A DNA stretch of 26,891 nucleotides from Acanthamoeba lenticulata (lineage: Eukaryota; Discosea; Longamoebia; Acanthamoebidae), in NCBI GenBank assembly GCA_002179805.1, contig NAVB01002746.1, positions 1-26,891 of the forward strand. The letters run 5' to 3'. Positions 9,315 through 19,884 of this stretch are shown here, piece after piece. Within the stretch, counting starts at the first letter, position 1, and each line of letters begins with the position of its first letter. Position numbers and translations under genes: made by a program. The notes under the pieces were generated by a model that was not told the DNA's origin, did no database searches, and saw nothing but the letters and a program-made list of their open reading frames with translations.

Positions 9315-12300
9315 CTAGAACTTCTTGGCGTAGTACATGTCGCGGAGAGTGTTGTCGTCGTTGCGTCGGGCGTCGATGATGGCCTTCTTGCGGCGGCCGC
9401 TGAGGAACTCTTTCTTGCTCGACGTGCGCATCTTGAAGAGAGTCTTGGCGGTGGTGTCGCTCAGGCCCTCGAGCGCGTCCACCGGCTCGAGCTCGGCCTC
9501 GTCCCGGGCCTTGCCCTTGCCCTTTTTGCTCGCCGCGTTTTGCTGCTGGCGCAGACACTGGCGCAGCTCGTAGTCCAGCTGGTCCGTCACCGTCAGGAAG
9601 TTGGCCTGTGGTTGGTTTGATCATGAGATGAGAGGACGTGGTCAGCTCTTGCGAGACGGCCGCAAATCATGACTGTTTAGCTCAACACGTACGTGCTCCT
9701 CCATCTGGGTGTCGGTGACGGCGGCCCGCTTCATGAGCCGCTCGGCGGCGAACAGGTTCATGCGCGCCTCGAGGAAGTGGCCGGCCTGGGCCTCGCGCGC
9801 GGCCCGCTGGACCGACGCCAGCGCGAGCACGGCCACGTCGGCCTGACGCTCGGCCTTGCGGCGCTTGGCGGTCACCGGCCGCGAGGCCGTGATGACGCGC
9901 ATGCACTGGAGACCGTCCTTGCGCGTGTAATGGATCTGCACCTGGAACGGCACCTCGTTGTCGTCGACATCATCGTCTTCGTTGACGCGGCCATAGGCAA
10001 AGGCAAGGTCGGTGCAGCTCGTGGCGTTGCCCACGTCGTACTCCAGGACCGGCGAGGCCTTCTTGGCCCGCTCGGCCTTGCGGTCCTTGGCCTTGGCCTT
10101 TTTCTTGGTCGCCGGCTTGTCCTTGCCGCTGGCGACGCCGTCCGCGGATCCGGGGAGCGCGCGCCAGCCCAGCGAGCGGTGGGCAAAGAGCGTGGTCTTG
10201 ACGTTGGTGGCGATTACCGGGTTCTGCGAGATCGCGCGAATCTGGCGCACGAGCTCCAGCGGGTTGACGATGTTGACCGTGCCGGAGGTGATCTCGGCGC
10301 AGCGGCTGAGGCAGTCCATGGCGCAGTCGGAGCCCTCGATCGAAAGCACGTTGATGGTGGTCTCGTTCTGCTTGGCCAGGGCGCCCACGCGCGTGTAGAA
10401 CGCCGCGCCGGCCTCCTTGTCGCTCTCGAGCGAGCCCACGCCCACGTTGCTCAGTCCGTCCGTGCAGATGATCACCTCCGACCGCTTGTTGTGCGCCGCC
10501 ACGGCCACGGCCAGTAGCAGGGCGGGCCCGAGCGCCGTCGCGCCGTTCCTGATTGGAACAAAGAATCAAAGCATGAGCACGATTGGTCGCACAGCTGACA
10601 GGTACGCCTCGGTGCGAGGGATAGCAAGCGCACGTACTCTTGAAGCTGGGCCACCTTCTGCGAGACGTCGTCGAGGGAGTCGTCGATGGTGCGCAGGGCG
10701 GCCGTGTCGACGGCTCGGCCCACGGCCAGAAGCTCGTCAAACTCGCTCAAGCGGTCGCCGGTGATGACCTTGCTCGTCCCGGAGCCGTCGCCCACGATCG
10801 TCACCTGGTACAAGCCGTCGTTGTCGTCCCGCTGAGCCACTCGAACCCTAACGCCAGCGGTGCATGAAGAGGGGGGACGGGGCGCGACGCACCTCGTTGT
10901 TGAAGGTGATCAGCACGACCTTCTTGTTGGGGCTCTGGACCTTGAGCCGCTGGAGGTGGGTGTCGACAGCGGCCTGCATGCACTCGAGCCGCGAGATGTA
11001 CGACGCGTTGCGGTTCTCCTTGGGCAGGTACTGGTACGAGTTGTCCGTGTTGAACGACGCGTTGATCTCCTTGTTCTTCTCCGCCTAGAGGACACCAGCC
11101 GCCCAGCGTCAGCGAATGTCCGCAAGGACTCTGCATAGGCCAAGTCCGTCTCGGTCCGTACCTTGTTGCTGTCCTGGCGGAGGGCCTTCCACTCGCTCTG
11201 GAGGGCGGGCACCTCGGTGGAGACGCACATGGAGCCGCTGACGTCCATGCAGAAGATGGTGAGCCCTTCGCCGTCGTCAGAGAGCGAGGGCGGGGCCAGC
11301 ATGTAGTCGACGGTGTCGGCCGTGGGTAGCTCCTCGTCTTCGAGGTGCAGATCGCGGTTGACGTGGCCGCAGAACTCGCACGCCCACTCCTGGGACTCGT
11401 CGGCATCGTCGTCGCCGCCCTCCTGCTTGACTCGCCGCAGCACGCTGAGCGCCGACAGGGCCGCGCGGCACTGGCCGCAGAAGACGGCCTCGCCGGTCAT
11501 GAGCGACGGCTCCTGGGCCAGCACGCCCAGCGAGAGGGCCACCACGTTGGTGTCGGCCATGGGCACCTGCCTGCCGGAGCTCTCGGCCGCCGCGCCGGCC
11601 TTGTCCTCCTCCTGCTCGTAGATCAGAACGGATCAGATCAGATCAGATGAGACAACGCACACAGCCGATTGCTTCGAAGGGGTTGCTGAGATGGATAGCG
11701 CACCTTGGCAGCAGAGGTGGGCACCGTCGACGATGAAGAGGACGAGGACGAGGATGAGGATGAGGATGAGGACCCGAACATCTCCTTGACGCGCCCAAAG
11801 AAGGACGTTGCCTTGCGCGAGTTCTTGCGGTTACCCGCGGTCTGCTGGACCGGCAGGCCGGACACGACGATCTGCTTACGGTAGCTGTCCTCGATAGTCG
11901 GGTCTGCGCGCGTGCGAGTTGTGCGTTTTTGGCTGCGGCGTGAGCGTCGTCCTCGACCCGAGAGAGACGCTCGACCGATCGAGGTGAGCGTACCGTATTG
12001 CTCGACAAACATGTTGTTGATGAACATGACGGTGAAGGCCGACTTGCCCACACCACCGGCGCCACATACGACCAACTTGTATTCGACCCCCGTGCGGGGC
12101 GTGACTCGCAACAGCTCGTGCACCGCCTGGCCGTCACGGTCCCACTGACCGTCAGTGCGATGCTGGCACTGTCTCATGGCCGAGGCGGAGCTGGAGGGCG
12201 AGGACAAGCTCGAGCAGGAGCGGCAGCTCAAGGAGGAGAAGCAGGGAGAAGCGCACCTCGTCGACGTTGATGCGGCACTTGGCCGAGGTCTCGAAGAACG

Positions 12301-13399
12301 GGATGCGGTGGCTTCGCGCGTACTCCAGGCCCTCGTGTGTGGGTACTTGGCGCTGGTCCTCCAGGTCGACCTTGTTTCCGAGCAGCACGATGGGCGCCTC
12401 GTCGACGTCCTTGATGCGCAGGATCCAGTCATGGATTCGCTGGGCCTCATCGAACGAGTTGCGGTTCGTGATGTCGTACATCACAATGAAGCACTGCCCG
12501 ATGCGCATATACTGTTGACCCACCACAAGTGTTAGAAAGACAAATAAAAATAAAAATAAAAATTATCAAGACTATCAAATTTAAATTAATAATACATGAC
12601 AAATCGAAGAAAAGGAATAAAGAATCATACGTGATCGCGCATGCAGCTGTACTCCTCCTGGCCGGCCGTGTCGAGAATGTCGAGCATGCACGTCTGGCCG
12701 TCGTCCGTGGTCTCCCAGTTCTGGTTTTATCACATCACGCACGCGCACAGAGTTAATCCCTGATCGCGACCAGAGCGGCAGTTTGAAGGTGCGTCGACCT
12801 TGCGGGCGAGAGAGGCCATGCTGGCGTCCAGGTCCTGCTCCTGGAAGGGTTCCTCCATCTCTTCGGGACCCGCAAACACGAACGCGCTGCCAAAGGCCAA
12901 TGCGCCGCTCTCCTGGTCATCCGTGGCGGTCGTCGTGGTGGAGGTCGAGCCCTCCTTCTTCTTTTGCTTCTTTTTGGCCTTTTCCTTTTCACCTTGCTGT
13001 TGCTTCTTCTCGGTCTCCTTGGCCGTGGCCTTCTTGGTCTCCTTCTCCTTCTTCTGCTTCGTGTCGGCCACCTTCTTCTGGGCACTGCGCTTGCGCTCCT
13101 CCTCGATGAAGCTCTTGGCGTGCGCCTTGCACCACTTCATCATGGTGAGGCGGTGCTTGGCATTCTCGATGCCCAGGCTCTTCAACAGCTCGTGGTCCAG
13201 GTCGTCTGTGTCCTCAAGCGCTGCAGGGTGGCCGTTTGCGTGAGAAAATGGCAGGTGATATACAAGGCAACTGGAAGGGGAGAGTACCGAGGTCGTTGTC
13301 GACGAGCAAGCCCACGTAGGTGCGCACGTCGTCTGCTGGCAAGTCAATCCCAACAAAAAGCGCGTCCCACCTTGCGGCAGCATCGACTTGAGTGGCCAT
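9315..13399 (-). CDS. Circularly permuted Ras GTPase with SAM, zinc-finger and vWA domains (cpRAS)
   Basis: Eleven exons (13399-13288, 13220-12799, 12720-12631, 12511-12257, 12126-11994, 11903-11704, 11611-11162, 11084-10893, 10831-10638, 10548-9693, 9605-9315) give 1064 residues. Residues about 8-75 look like a SAM domain, followed by a Lys/Glu-rich linker to about 140. The Ras G boxes come in permuted order: G3 DTAGQEEY (195-202), G4 NKVD (254-257), G5 ETSAK (282-286), G1 GAGGVGKS (315-322), G2 DPTIEDSY (338 on). All core residues are kept, including the switch II Gln199. A 15-Ser run and two CxxC pairs (449/452, 482/485) follow. The vWA domain has a MIDAS-type DVSGS (527-531), a candidate Thr687 and Asp713. 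The tail is charged. Similar cpRAS-vWA proteins are known in Dictyostelium. The likely role is a GTP-controlled, metal-dependent adhesion or scaffold protein; partners are unknown. The CAG at 11614-11612 could be exonic instead. Confidence 0.92.
11631..11649. repeat. GATCA tandem repeat in a cpRAS intron
   Basis: Three GATCA units plus a partial copy lie in the intron at 11612-11703. The tract is short and non-coding, and no function is evident. Confidence 0.85.
12512..12630 (-). other. AT-rich intron inside the cpRAS GTPase domain
   Basis: The intron between the DTAGQEEY exon and the NKVD exon is about 119 bp. On the plus strand it contains repeated AATAAA units followed by TAAATTAATAATA. 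The flanking exons are strongly GC-rich. Splice sites are normal (GTATGA donor, CAACAG acceptor), so this is an ordinary intron of unusual composition. Confidence 0.8.
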
Positions 13400-13482
13400 G
13401 GTTTGTGTTCGTCTGAGTGGATGTTGCCTGCCCAGCTGAGAGAACAGCCAACAGTTGAAGTCTCCGCTTCGGCGCAGAATTC

Positions 13483-13499
13483 TATAAATAGAAACCAAT
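13483..13499 (-). promoter_or_regulatory. TATA box and CCAAT box of the cpRAS gene
   Basis: The plus strand reads TATAAATA at 13483-13490 followed by CCAAT at 13495-13499. Read on the minus strand this is ATTGG and then TATTTATAG, 84-91 bp upstream of the cpRAS ATG at 13399. It stands out in GC-rich surroundings and is the clearest core-promoter candidate in the window. The TATA element could also be read in the plus direction. Confidence 0.5.
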
Positions 13500-14486
13500 G
13501 GTCAGATTCCGCATTAATTTCTTTTCCTTCTGTTTTCACTTGCCGCAATGTTGTCGACCAATCGCAGATGATAATAACACCCAAACATGTGATGGCGCTC
13601 TAGGTTGGGTGTTATGTGGGTTCCGAGAGCGCACAGCTAATTGTTGGCGCCGCTCGCGGAAGGCAGTGTCTGCAGGAGACGTAGAGTAGTAAGAGATGCC
13701 TGACGCGACGATACGTTCCTGCGGCATGACCTCGACGCGCCGGAAGTCTGGCCCGGCTGCAGCACGTAGTTGGCACGACCTGCAGCCGCCCTTAGACGCT
13801 CTGTCCCAAGCACAGCATCGAACAACGGCAAAAACAGGCGGAACACGCTCGTGTCGTAGAGCTCCGGGTGACACGGCTAGGAACCGAGGTCGCCTCCACC
13901 CGTTTGCTTTACGGCAACTTGGTTTCTTTTGTATTCGGGCGCTTGGGGATTCAGCCGGGCGTGGCCGTTGCACTATCATGCCGGCGAGGGCGGCCGCTGG
14001 CACACGCGTCCCACTCGACCTGCTAAACAAGTGGGATGGCGCGTCCCTTGGCTTCAAAATTAAGGGTGGCCTTGTATGAGCACCTTTCCGCCAAAATTCT
14101 CTCTTCTCGAAAGTGATTGGCTGACTTGTGAACAAACAGGGCGATTTGTGGGAAGGCGGGCCCAACCGCGAACACCAGCCGAAGTGGTGAATGCCATCGC
14201 CACAGCCCAGACCGAGGAGGCTGAGAGGATGGCTGTGTGGTGCTGGTCAAGCGGCTTCTGCCCGAAGGCCACACAGAAGCGGGGAAGGACCACGTGCCAG
14301 CGGAGTGTGTTGTGGAGGAGCCATTGGCCATTATCACCGCCGAAGCTTAAGTGCTGCGCAAGTGGCAAGGACACCATCTCGCTGCCTTCATCCCGGCCTT
14401 CCCCTCTTTCTGGACGCGAGGACGACTAGAGAGAGCAGAGCCAAGTTTATCTCTAGGCCACAAAGACAGACGAGGTCTACAAGGCG
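13500..14486. other. Unresolved region with exon-like fragments on both strands
   Basis: No recognised gene could be assembled in this 1-kb stretch, but it is not featureless. On the minus strand an open frame from 13876 (through TSVFRLFLPLFDAVLG) and a second frame below about 13755 (DFRRVEVMPQERIVASG) have strongly GC-ending codons. They are offset by one frameshift or a 32-nt gap. On the plus strand, 13796-14026 is open after a CCCTTAG acceptor-like site. Also on the plus strand, 14225-14350 reads as a plausible C terminus ending EEPLAIITAEA with stop TAA at 14348-14350. These could be a decayed gene, a misassembled stretch, or genes whose other exons I could not link. Confidence 0.4.
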
Positions 14487-14900
14487 CTAGTCGCTATCTC
14501 TGTCAGGTTCTACCTCAGCCACACCCTGTTCTTCCTCACGCCTATGTGCTTGCTCTCGTGCTTGGTGAAGCTTCCAATCCTCGTAATCCTGTCCACCACC
14601 CACCTCTCAGCAATAATAACCCAAGTAGTAGCCCAGTTAACGTACCACGAGATCTTGAAGAACTTCATGATGAAGAAAGCGCCTCAAGTTGACTGTGTGG
14701 AAGAGTGGTAGTCGACTTCGTTTCTGATGTGCCCACCTTGCTACTTGCGCTACCCATCCGTAAAGTTCCTCCCTTTCCGCAGGGGAAAGAGCTCTGTTTT
14801 CGACCAGGGCCAATTGAGCATCCAATCGGTCTGCTTGCTGCTGCAACCTGTAGCCCTTTGATGTTCGAAGTCTCTGTATGATAGCCGTGAGGACTTGCAT
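14487..14900 (-). CDS. Putative small helical protein, two exons, unrecognised
   Basis: Exon 14900-14646 (85 codons, phase 0, donor GTACGT) joins exon 14570-14487 (stop TAG) in frame to give 112 residues. I do not recognise the family. The first part is a run of heptad-like helices (IIQRLRTSKG, RLQQQADRLDAQLALVE, SPAEREELYGWVAQVARW). The end is charged (HQAREQAHRREEEQ) and finishes in an acidic tail. The intron is 75 bp, normal for this genome. The frame is open upstream of the ATG and includes a Leu/Phe-rich segment (WALCLFFLLALL) that could be a membrane helix or simply a pyrimidine-rich intron end. Start choice is therefore weak. The gene could be a fragment of something larger. Confidence 0.35.
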
Positions 14901-15095
14901 GTCGAGTAGTGCCAGCAAAAAAAAAAGACACAGAGCCCATTTGCCTGCGTTTGCATGAATGTGGGCAAGGAAAATACCACATGAAAAAGGTTGCGTATGA
15001 CTTGGCAAACAAAATGCTTGATGTTGAGTGGGGCCATCTTATAAACACTTAAAGCTTCTCTTGTGTCATGTTGGGTTCTAATTGACTGTGTGGAA
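14689..15095. repeat. 14-bp direct repeat (14689-14702 and 15082-15095)
   Basis: The same 14 bases, TTGACTGTGTGGAA, occur twice in the same orientation, 393 bp apart. The left copy lies inside the putative small gene, where it encodes FHTVN on the minus strand. The right copy lies in a non-assigned stretch whose minus frame also reads FHTVN before a stop. It could mark a small duplication or be chance. Confidence 0.5.
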
Positions 15096-15290
15096 ACCTT
15101 GCCAGACAAAAGTGACTGATTCATCTACCTTCAAGGCTGCTTGGTGCAACTGGAGAATACCTTTTTGTATGACCTAGTTTGGTAATGCGCCTGTTGCACG
15201 CACGCGTGGGACACAAGTGAGATGACCAGATACAGTGCTGCATTCCCTGTCCCCCATGATGGCCCACGCATGGTCATGCGTCAAGCTGCC

Positions 15291-15499
15291 TCACACAACA
15301 ACCAACCGTTGGATCGGCGGCAGGCACGGCAAGCAGGAGGACTCGGGCAGGTTGTCGGTCAGTGCCACGGTCGACCCGATCGGCCACTCGGGTCGAGCGA
15401 TCCCACTTGGACGTGCTCCGGTGCAATCTGATGGGTACATCTCCCACTGCCGCCCTGGGAACCTGTTCTCCATGACCGTGAGGCCAACAGCTTGTCGAG
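15291..15499 (-). other. Exon-like open segment, gene not identified
   Basis: After an acceptor-like ATTTAG at 15505-15500, the minus strand is open for 69 codons to a TGA at 15293-15291. Its codons mostly end in G or C, like real exons in this window. Legible parts are VGLTVMENRFPGRQWEMYPS, RPEWPIGSTVALTDNLP and CLPCLPP. I do not recognise it. Another short minus-strand open segment follows near 15155-15080 after a TTCTCCAG site (LHQAALKVDESVTFVW). They may belong to one small gene, but I could not fix a start or a phase-consistent join. Confidence 0.3.
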
Positions 15500-15575
15500 C
15501 TAAATAAATTGGGAAAGGCTTCTATTGCGAATGTTTTCTTTTTAGTTTCCGCAAAACAAAGCACCTCGAACATCG

Positions 15576-17889
15576 ATGTTGTCTTCAATGGCAAAACTCT
15601 TCGATGGCTCATTTATTTGTTCCGCATCACCCTTAGGCTGTGATAGCTTGGTGGCGGGCTTCTCGGGCCTAGATCTTGGTACGCCCACCTCGTTCAAGGC
15701 TTTTCCCGCGTTCTTGTGTGGGCTGAGGGAGGTGCACGCACACAAGGAGAACGAGAGCAGGAGGAGGCTGAATATACGCGGCAAGGCGCCTTCGCGGAGC
15801 TCCCCGACGAAGTCATTCTCCTCGTCATGTCGTTCCTCGGCGGACCGGCCGACTTGCTTTGCTCGGTGGGTTTGCTCAACTCCTGGTGGCGCAGCTTTGT
15901 CCTCGATGAGGCTTTATGGAAAGGGTGCGTTAGGGGTCCTCCTCATGCTACGACTCTAGTTTGTGTGTTATGAACCGAACTTGTTGCGTTGTTGTGTGCA
16001 GGCTCTTCCACTTTCACTTTCCGGCGCGGCGTTGGATGGGCGAGACCGTGCAGTGGATACCATCAGCCAACTGGCAGACCAACTTCAAGCACTACCGGCA
16101 GTTGGAAAAGTACAGCCTCTGCCGTGCGTGAGTTGGCGTCGACCATTCGTTTCGATAAGCATGTCTATTTACATGTGTATATCTGGGAACGTGCAGGAAC
16201 TGGCGAGAGGGCAGGTGCGTCTCGGTCAAGACCTACACGGACTCGGACACGGTGCGATGCGTGCGTTTGTCGGCCGAGGAGCGCGGCTTCGTGCTCAGCG
16301 GCAACGAGGTAGGTCAAGTCACGCAGTGGAACATCAAAACGGGCCGCCAGCTCGTCAAAATCTCAGCCTTTGACAGCATCGTGCGATGCCTCCGGTACGA
16401 CCTTGACGACTACGGCCATGGCCGCGGCCGCGACTGCTCCATTATTGTCGCCATCACGTCATGATACTTGTTGACCACTCAACACAGGTTGCTGGATGAC
16501 GATCGTAAGCTGCTCACGTGCGGCGACGAGCGAGTCGTCAAGCTGTTCGACTTGCAGGACGGCGGGAAGCTCGTCCAACGATTCGAGGGCCACCGCGTAC
16601 GGCGTGTCATCGCCCCGCTCGATCATGATGTCAGTGCCTATGCCCATGCCCATGTCAATAGCTGAGACGTGATTCGCGCGGCGCGCAGGGCGGGCCATGG
16701 ATGCTGCAGGCCGAAGGCAACCGCATGGTCTCACAGTCGCTGCTGGACATCCGGTTGTGGGACCTGGAGACCGCCAAATGCGCGCTCGCCATCCCCACGC
16801 TGGGGGCCATGAGCGGCCGCTGCTTCCAGTTTCAGGGTGAGGCCTCCTTGGCCGACTCCACATCACCACCTCCCCACGTCATAGAGCTGACCATTGCCGC
16901 CACGCTGCCTGCTGCTGCTGCAGGGGATCGTCTGCTCTCGGGCACCGACAAGGGCCGCATCGCCGAGTGGGACCTGCGAACCGGCAAGTTTGTCCGCACC
17001 TTTGGGTAAACGTTGCTTGCTTGGCTCCCACGGCTTCCATGATTCTTTATTTGAGCTGACCGTCCATTCGTGGCTGTCGACTGTCGGCGCTGCAGAGGGC
17101 TGCCGGACAACGATCCTGTCTGGTGCCTCGAGTGGCACGAGAACCGCGTCATCGTGCGTTGCTTCTCCTCCTCTCCCTTCTCCTTCTGGCCTTGTCGAGC
17201 GCTCGACAAACATTCCTCTTACTCGGATGAGGCGTCGCTGCAGGTCGGCGGAGGCTTCGTGAATTACGGCATCATTCAGGTTTGGGACGGACTCGAGCTG
17301 CGGACGACCCTCAACGCCCACGAAGGTAGCGACCCTACCCTCGTCCTTTTCTTCCACGTACCCTTTCCCTCTGCTTTCATGACAACGCTCACACATACAC
17401 ACACACACTGTCTCGTTTCCAGGCTCGGTGCGCGAGCTCCGCTTTGACGCCACGAAGCTCGTGAGCGGCTCACGAGATTGCACCATCCGCGTGTTTGACC
17501 TCACGCGGCTCGACGGCGCCGCCAGGCCTTTGCACTGTACGCACGCACTTGATCACACCAATAATGCTGTTGAAACTCGGGGGCCGCTGACCCTCCCGCC
17601 CACTTTGCCCGCTGCTCCTTCAAGCAGGTCCCGAGCACGAAGACGAGGAGGCCGACGAACTGCCCCACTACATCGTGAGCGTGCCCAACGAGGAGCAGCA
17701 CGACGATCGCATCCGGTCCATTCACTGCTCGTCGCGACACATTGTCTCTGGCGGTACGCCATGGCCTCCACGGACCACAGTGTTGCCCAACGGCTCGTCA
17801 CTCACCTTCGCGTGGTTCTCCTTTTCCTCTCTTTTGGCCGGCCAGCCCACGACAGCAAGATCAAGGTCTGGTCCTTTCTCGACGACTAA
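15576..17889 (+). CDS. F-box and WD40-repeat protein
   Basis: This is probably a substrate receptor of an SCF (Skp1-cullin-F-box) ubiquitin ligase. Exons: 15576-15679, 15747-15924, 16001-16127, 16197-16394, 16488-16596, 16689-16836, 16924-17005, 17095-17153, 17244-17325, 17423-17536, 17628-17753 and 17846-17889, giving 456 residues. The F-box is FAELPDEVILLVMSF followed by LDEALWKGLF, residues about 50-100. A linker with the FBXW-style NWREGRC follows. Then come WD40 blades: GNEVGQVTQWNIKTG, GDERVVKLFDLQDGG, SLLDIRLWDLET, GTDKGRIAEWDLRTG, NYGIIQVWDGLEL, SRDCTIRVFDL and HDSKIKVWSF at the very end. That is about seven blades, enough for one propeller. Exon 1 is the weak part: it makes the phase work (total divisible by three) but its first 34 residues carry no recognisable feature. 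The F-box exon itself has no in-frame ATG before the F-box. Confidence 0.85.
17391..17409. repeat. CA dinucleotide run in an F-box/WD40 intron
   Basis: A short, slightly interrupted CA repeat lies in the intron at 17326-17422. It has no coding effect. Confidence 0.75.
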
Positions 17890-18139
17890 GCCGAGCTGGC
17901 CAGTTCTCTTTCTTGCGCTCTCTTCTTATTTTCTTGGATCTTCTGTTAATTATTCAAACAAGCGGCGATGGTGTTCACTCCCTCTCGGCTTTCGGGGAGT
18001 CGTTGGAGACGCACCACATGAACTTGGCAAAGGAACAATAACGCTGGATGGACACAGGTGTATTCCCGTAGCAAGTCTCCTTCCTCGCTTCGCATGCATA
18101 GAGAACTTTAAAAAGAGCGCTCGCTCCAAGGAAACCGCG

Positions 18140-19884
18140 CTACTGCGGCTTGCTCGTGACCTTGGGCTTGTGCTGGAACGTCTCGGTCGGGCGGGCGGGC
18201 GCGCTGGAATCGCTGCCGGCGAGAGGCGAGATTCCCTGATGGCCATGCGCGCAACGTTTTAGAACGTTCATGAGGCCCTTGTGTTCAGCACAAGAAGAAC
18301 GAGTGAGGACGTGGCGTATGTGTACCTCGAAATCGGGCAACCCGAGGGCCTTCTTCACGGCAGGCAGCTTGAAGATACCCAGCTGGGCTAGCGAGAACAA
18401 GTTGGAAGACATCCAGTAGATGTGCGTCAACTGCATCGGGAGAGGGGAAGGCACACACGATCAGTGGTCAGTCCATGCGCTACAGGCAAAGGTAAAGAGG
18501 GGAGAGGCGAGAGAGGGCGCGCACGATGGGGAGGGAGGAGGTGGCCGGGATGGCGATGAGGGTGAAAAATCGGAGGAAGTTCTTGACCGCCGGATTGCTC
18601 TGGCCGCCGACGCCGTCGGACCCCAGCTCGATGGTGGCCAGCATGGTCAAGCTGGTGAGGACCGGCATGACGTAGAAGGGATCCGCCACCGCGAGATCGT
18701 TGAAGAGCAGGAAGCTGGCATCGTGCAGGCTGGGCTCAGTGTCCGCTGTTGATACGCACACATGTGAGGCAAAGTGGCAGGAACAAGGGCGAGGAGGCAG
18801 GAATCGAACCCAGCTGCCTTGTGGCAAAGAAGAAGCTCAAGAAGATGGGCGTTTGCACTATAATCGGCACGATCGCCTTCGTCATGCTGGCGCCCGACTG
18901 CGCCATTGCTTTCCTCACCTGCGCACGCATTAAAATGAAGCTGAGAACGGGCGACGAGCAGAGGAAGAAGAAGAAGTAAAAAGAAGAAAAGGTTGTGCAC
19001 CTCTTCACGGTACATCATGGCCGCCGCCGCGTCGTTGCCTATCCGAGGGGCGTACTTATTCTTGATTTTCTCCAGCTCTGGAGTTGTTTGGTCATGAGGT
19101 GGTGAGTTGTGGCGGCAGGCGCCTGAGGACTGGTCTCCTACGTACGGGGCTGGACGGCGCGCATCCTGGCGCTGTTCTGCATGGTAATGGCCACCTGAAG
19201 AAGAAAGCAAGAAGGTGATGAGGCTCATTGCCGTAATCATCATCATTGCCGCGTGGAGAGAAGGTCGTACGCCGGGCAGAATGAGGGTACGAGCGGCGAT
19301 GGTGAAGACAAAGGCAGTGGCGGCCCAGGACAGGGGCACAGCGTAGTGCACGAAGGTCATGCTGTCCGTGAGCCAGTTGATGGGCGGGAACCAGCTCAAG
19401 ACCCGCTCTGTGGTCTCCACAACGACGGGGTCGGCCGCCGAAATGAAGGATGCCATGGCGTCGCCGCCACTCTTTGCCACCTCAGTCGACTGTGTGAGGG
19501 ACTCGGCCGCCGCAGTGATGCCATCCTGATTCAAGACAGTCAGAATCGTTGGCAATCGAGACGTTGTAGTCATCTCTCATTAATCTTGCATCTTACCTTG
19601 CTGGGCTCAGTGGCGTAACCCCTGCGCTCGGTCAGCCGCGAGCAACCGAGGGCAGCCAAGGGAGAAGAACGAGTAGAAGAAGTGGTGACAGAGAAGAAGC
19701 TGCGCGAGGTTGCCGAAGCTGGCCCGCGACGAATCTTCAACGATGAAAATGGGGCGGGCGAGGCAGTCGTGGTGAACGTACGGCCGGGCAACGCGAACGA
19801 CCGCGCAGCCGCCACATGTCGCGCCGTAACAACAAAGCGCTCGTTAAAGCCGATGAGCCGCGGGTTGACTCTGCTTGCCTTCAT
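18140..19884 (-). CDS. OXA1: Mitochondrial inner-membrane insertase OXA1 (YidC/Oxa1/Alb3 family)
   Basis: OXA1 inserts mitochondrially made and some imported proteins into the inner membrane. Eight exons (19884-19597, 19525-19271, 19194-19146, 19077-19001, 18918-18810, 18745-18525, 18430-18326, 18277-18140) give 413 residues, close to the usual length for mitochondrial Oxa1. The first 80 or so residues are rich in Arg, Ser and Ala with few acids, a typical presequence ending near RRGYATEPSK. The five expected membrane segments are visible: after NWLTDSMTFVHY, at AIVPIIVQTPIFLSFFF, at DPFYVMPVLTSLTML, at FLRFFTLIAIPATSSLP, and at THIYWMSSNLFSLAQLG. Between the first two lies the polar loop with the family-typical QLEKIKNKYAPRIG. 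The C-terminal tail is short and moderately basic, as expected for ribosome contact. The ATG lies 116 bp from the divergent methyltransferase start. Confidence 0.93.

Noticed and set aside
9642..10517. Long plus-strand open frame (about 274 codons) opposite the vWA exon
   Set aside because: It is the antisense shadow of a GC-rich coding exon. The minus frame has clear vWA motifs and the plus frame has none.
12964..13416. Plus-strand hydrophobic frame that looks like a transmembrane protein
   Set aside because: It is the antisense of the Lys-rich linker and SAM exon of the cpRAS gene.
18800..18816. tRNA B-box-like GGGTTCGATTCC on the minus strand
   Set aside because: It is the OXA1 intron donor (CTGG followed by GTTCG). 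The T stem has mismatches and no tRNA can be folded around it.
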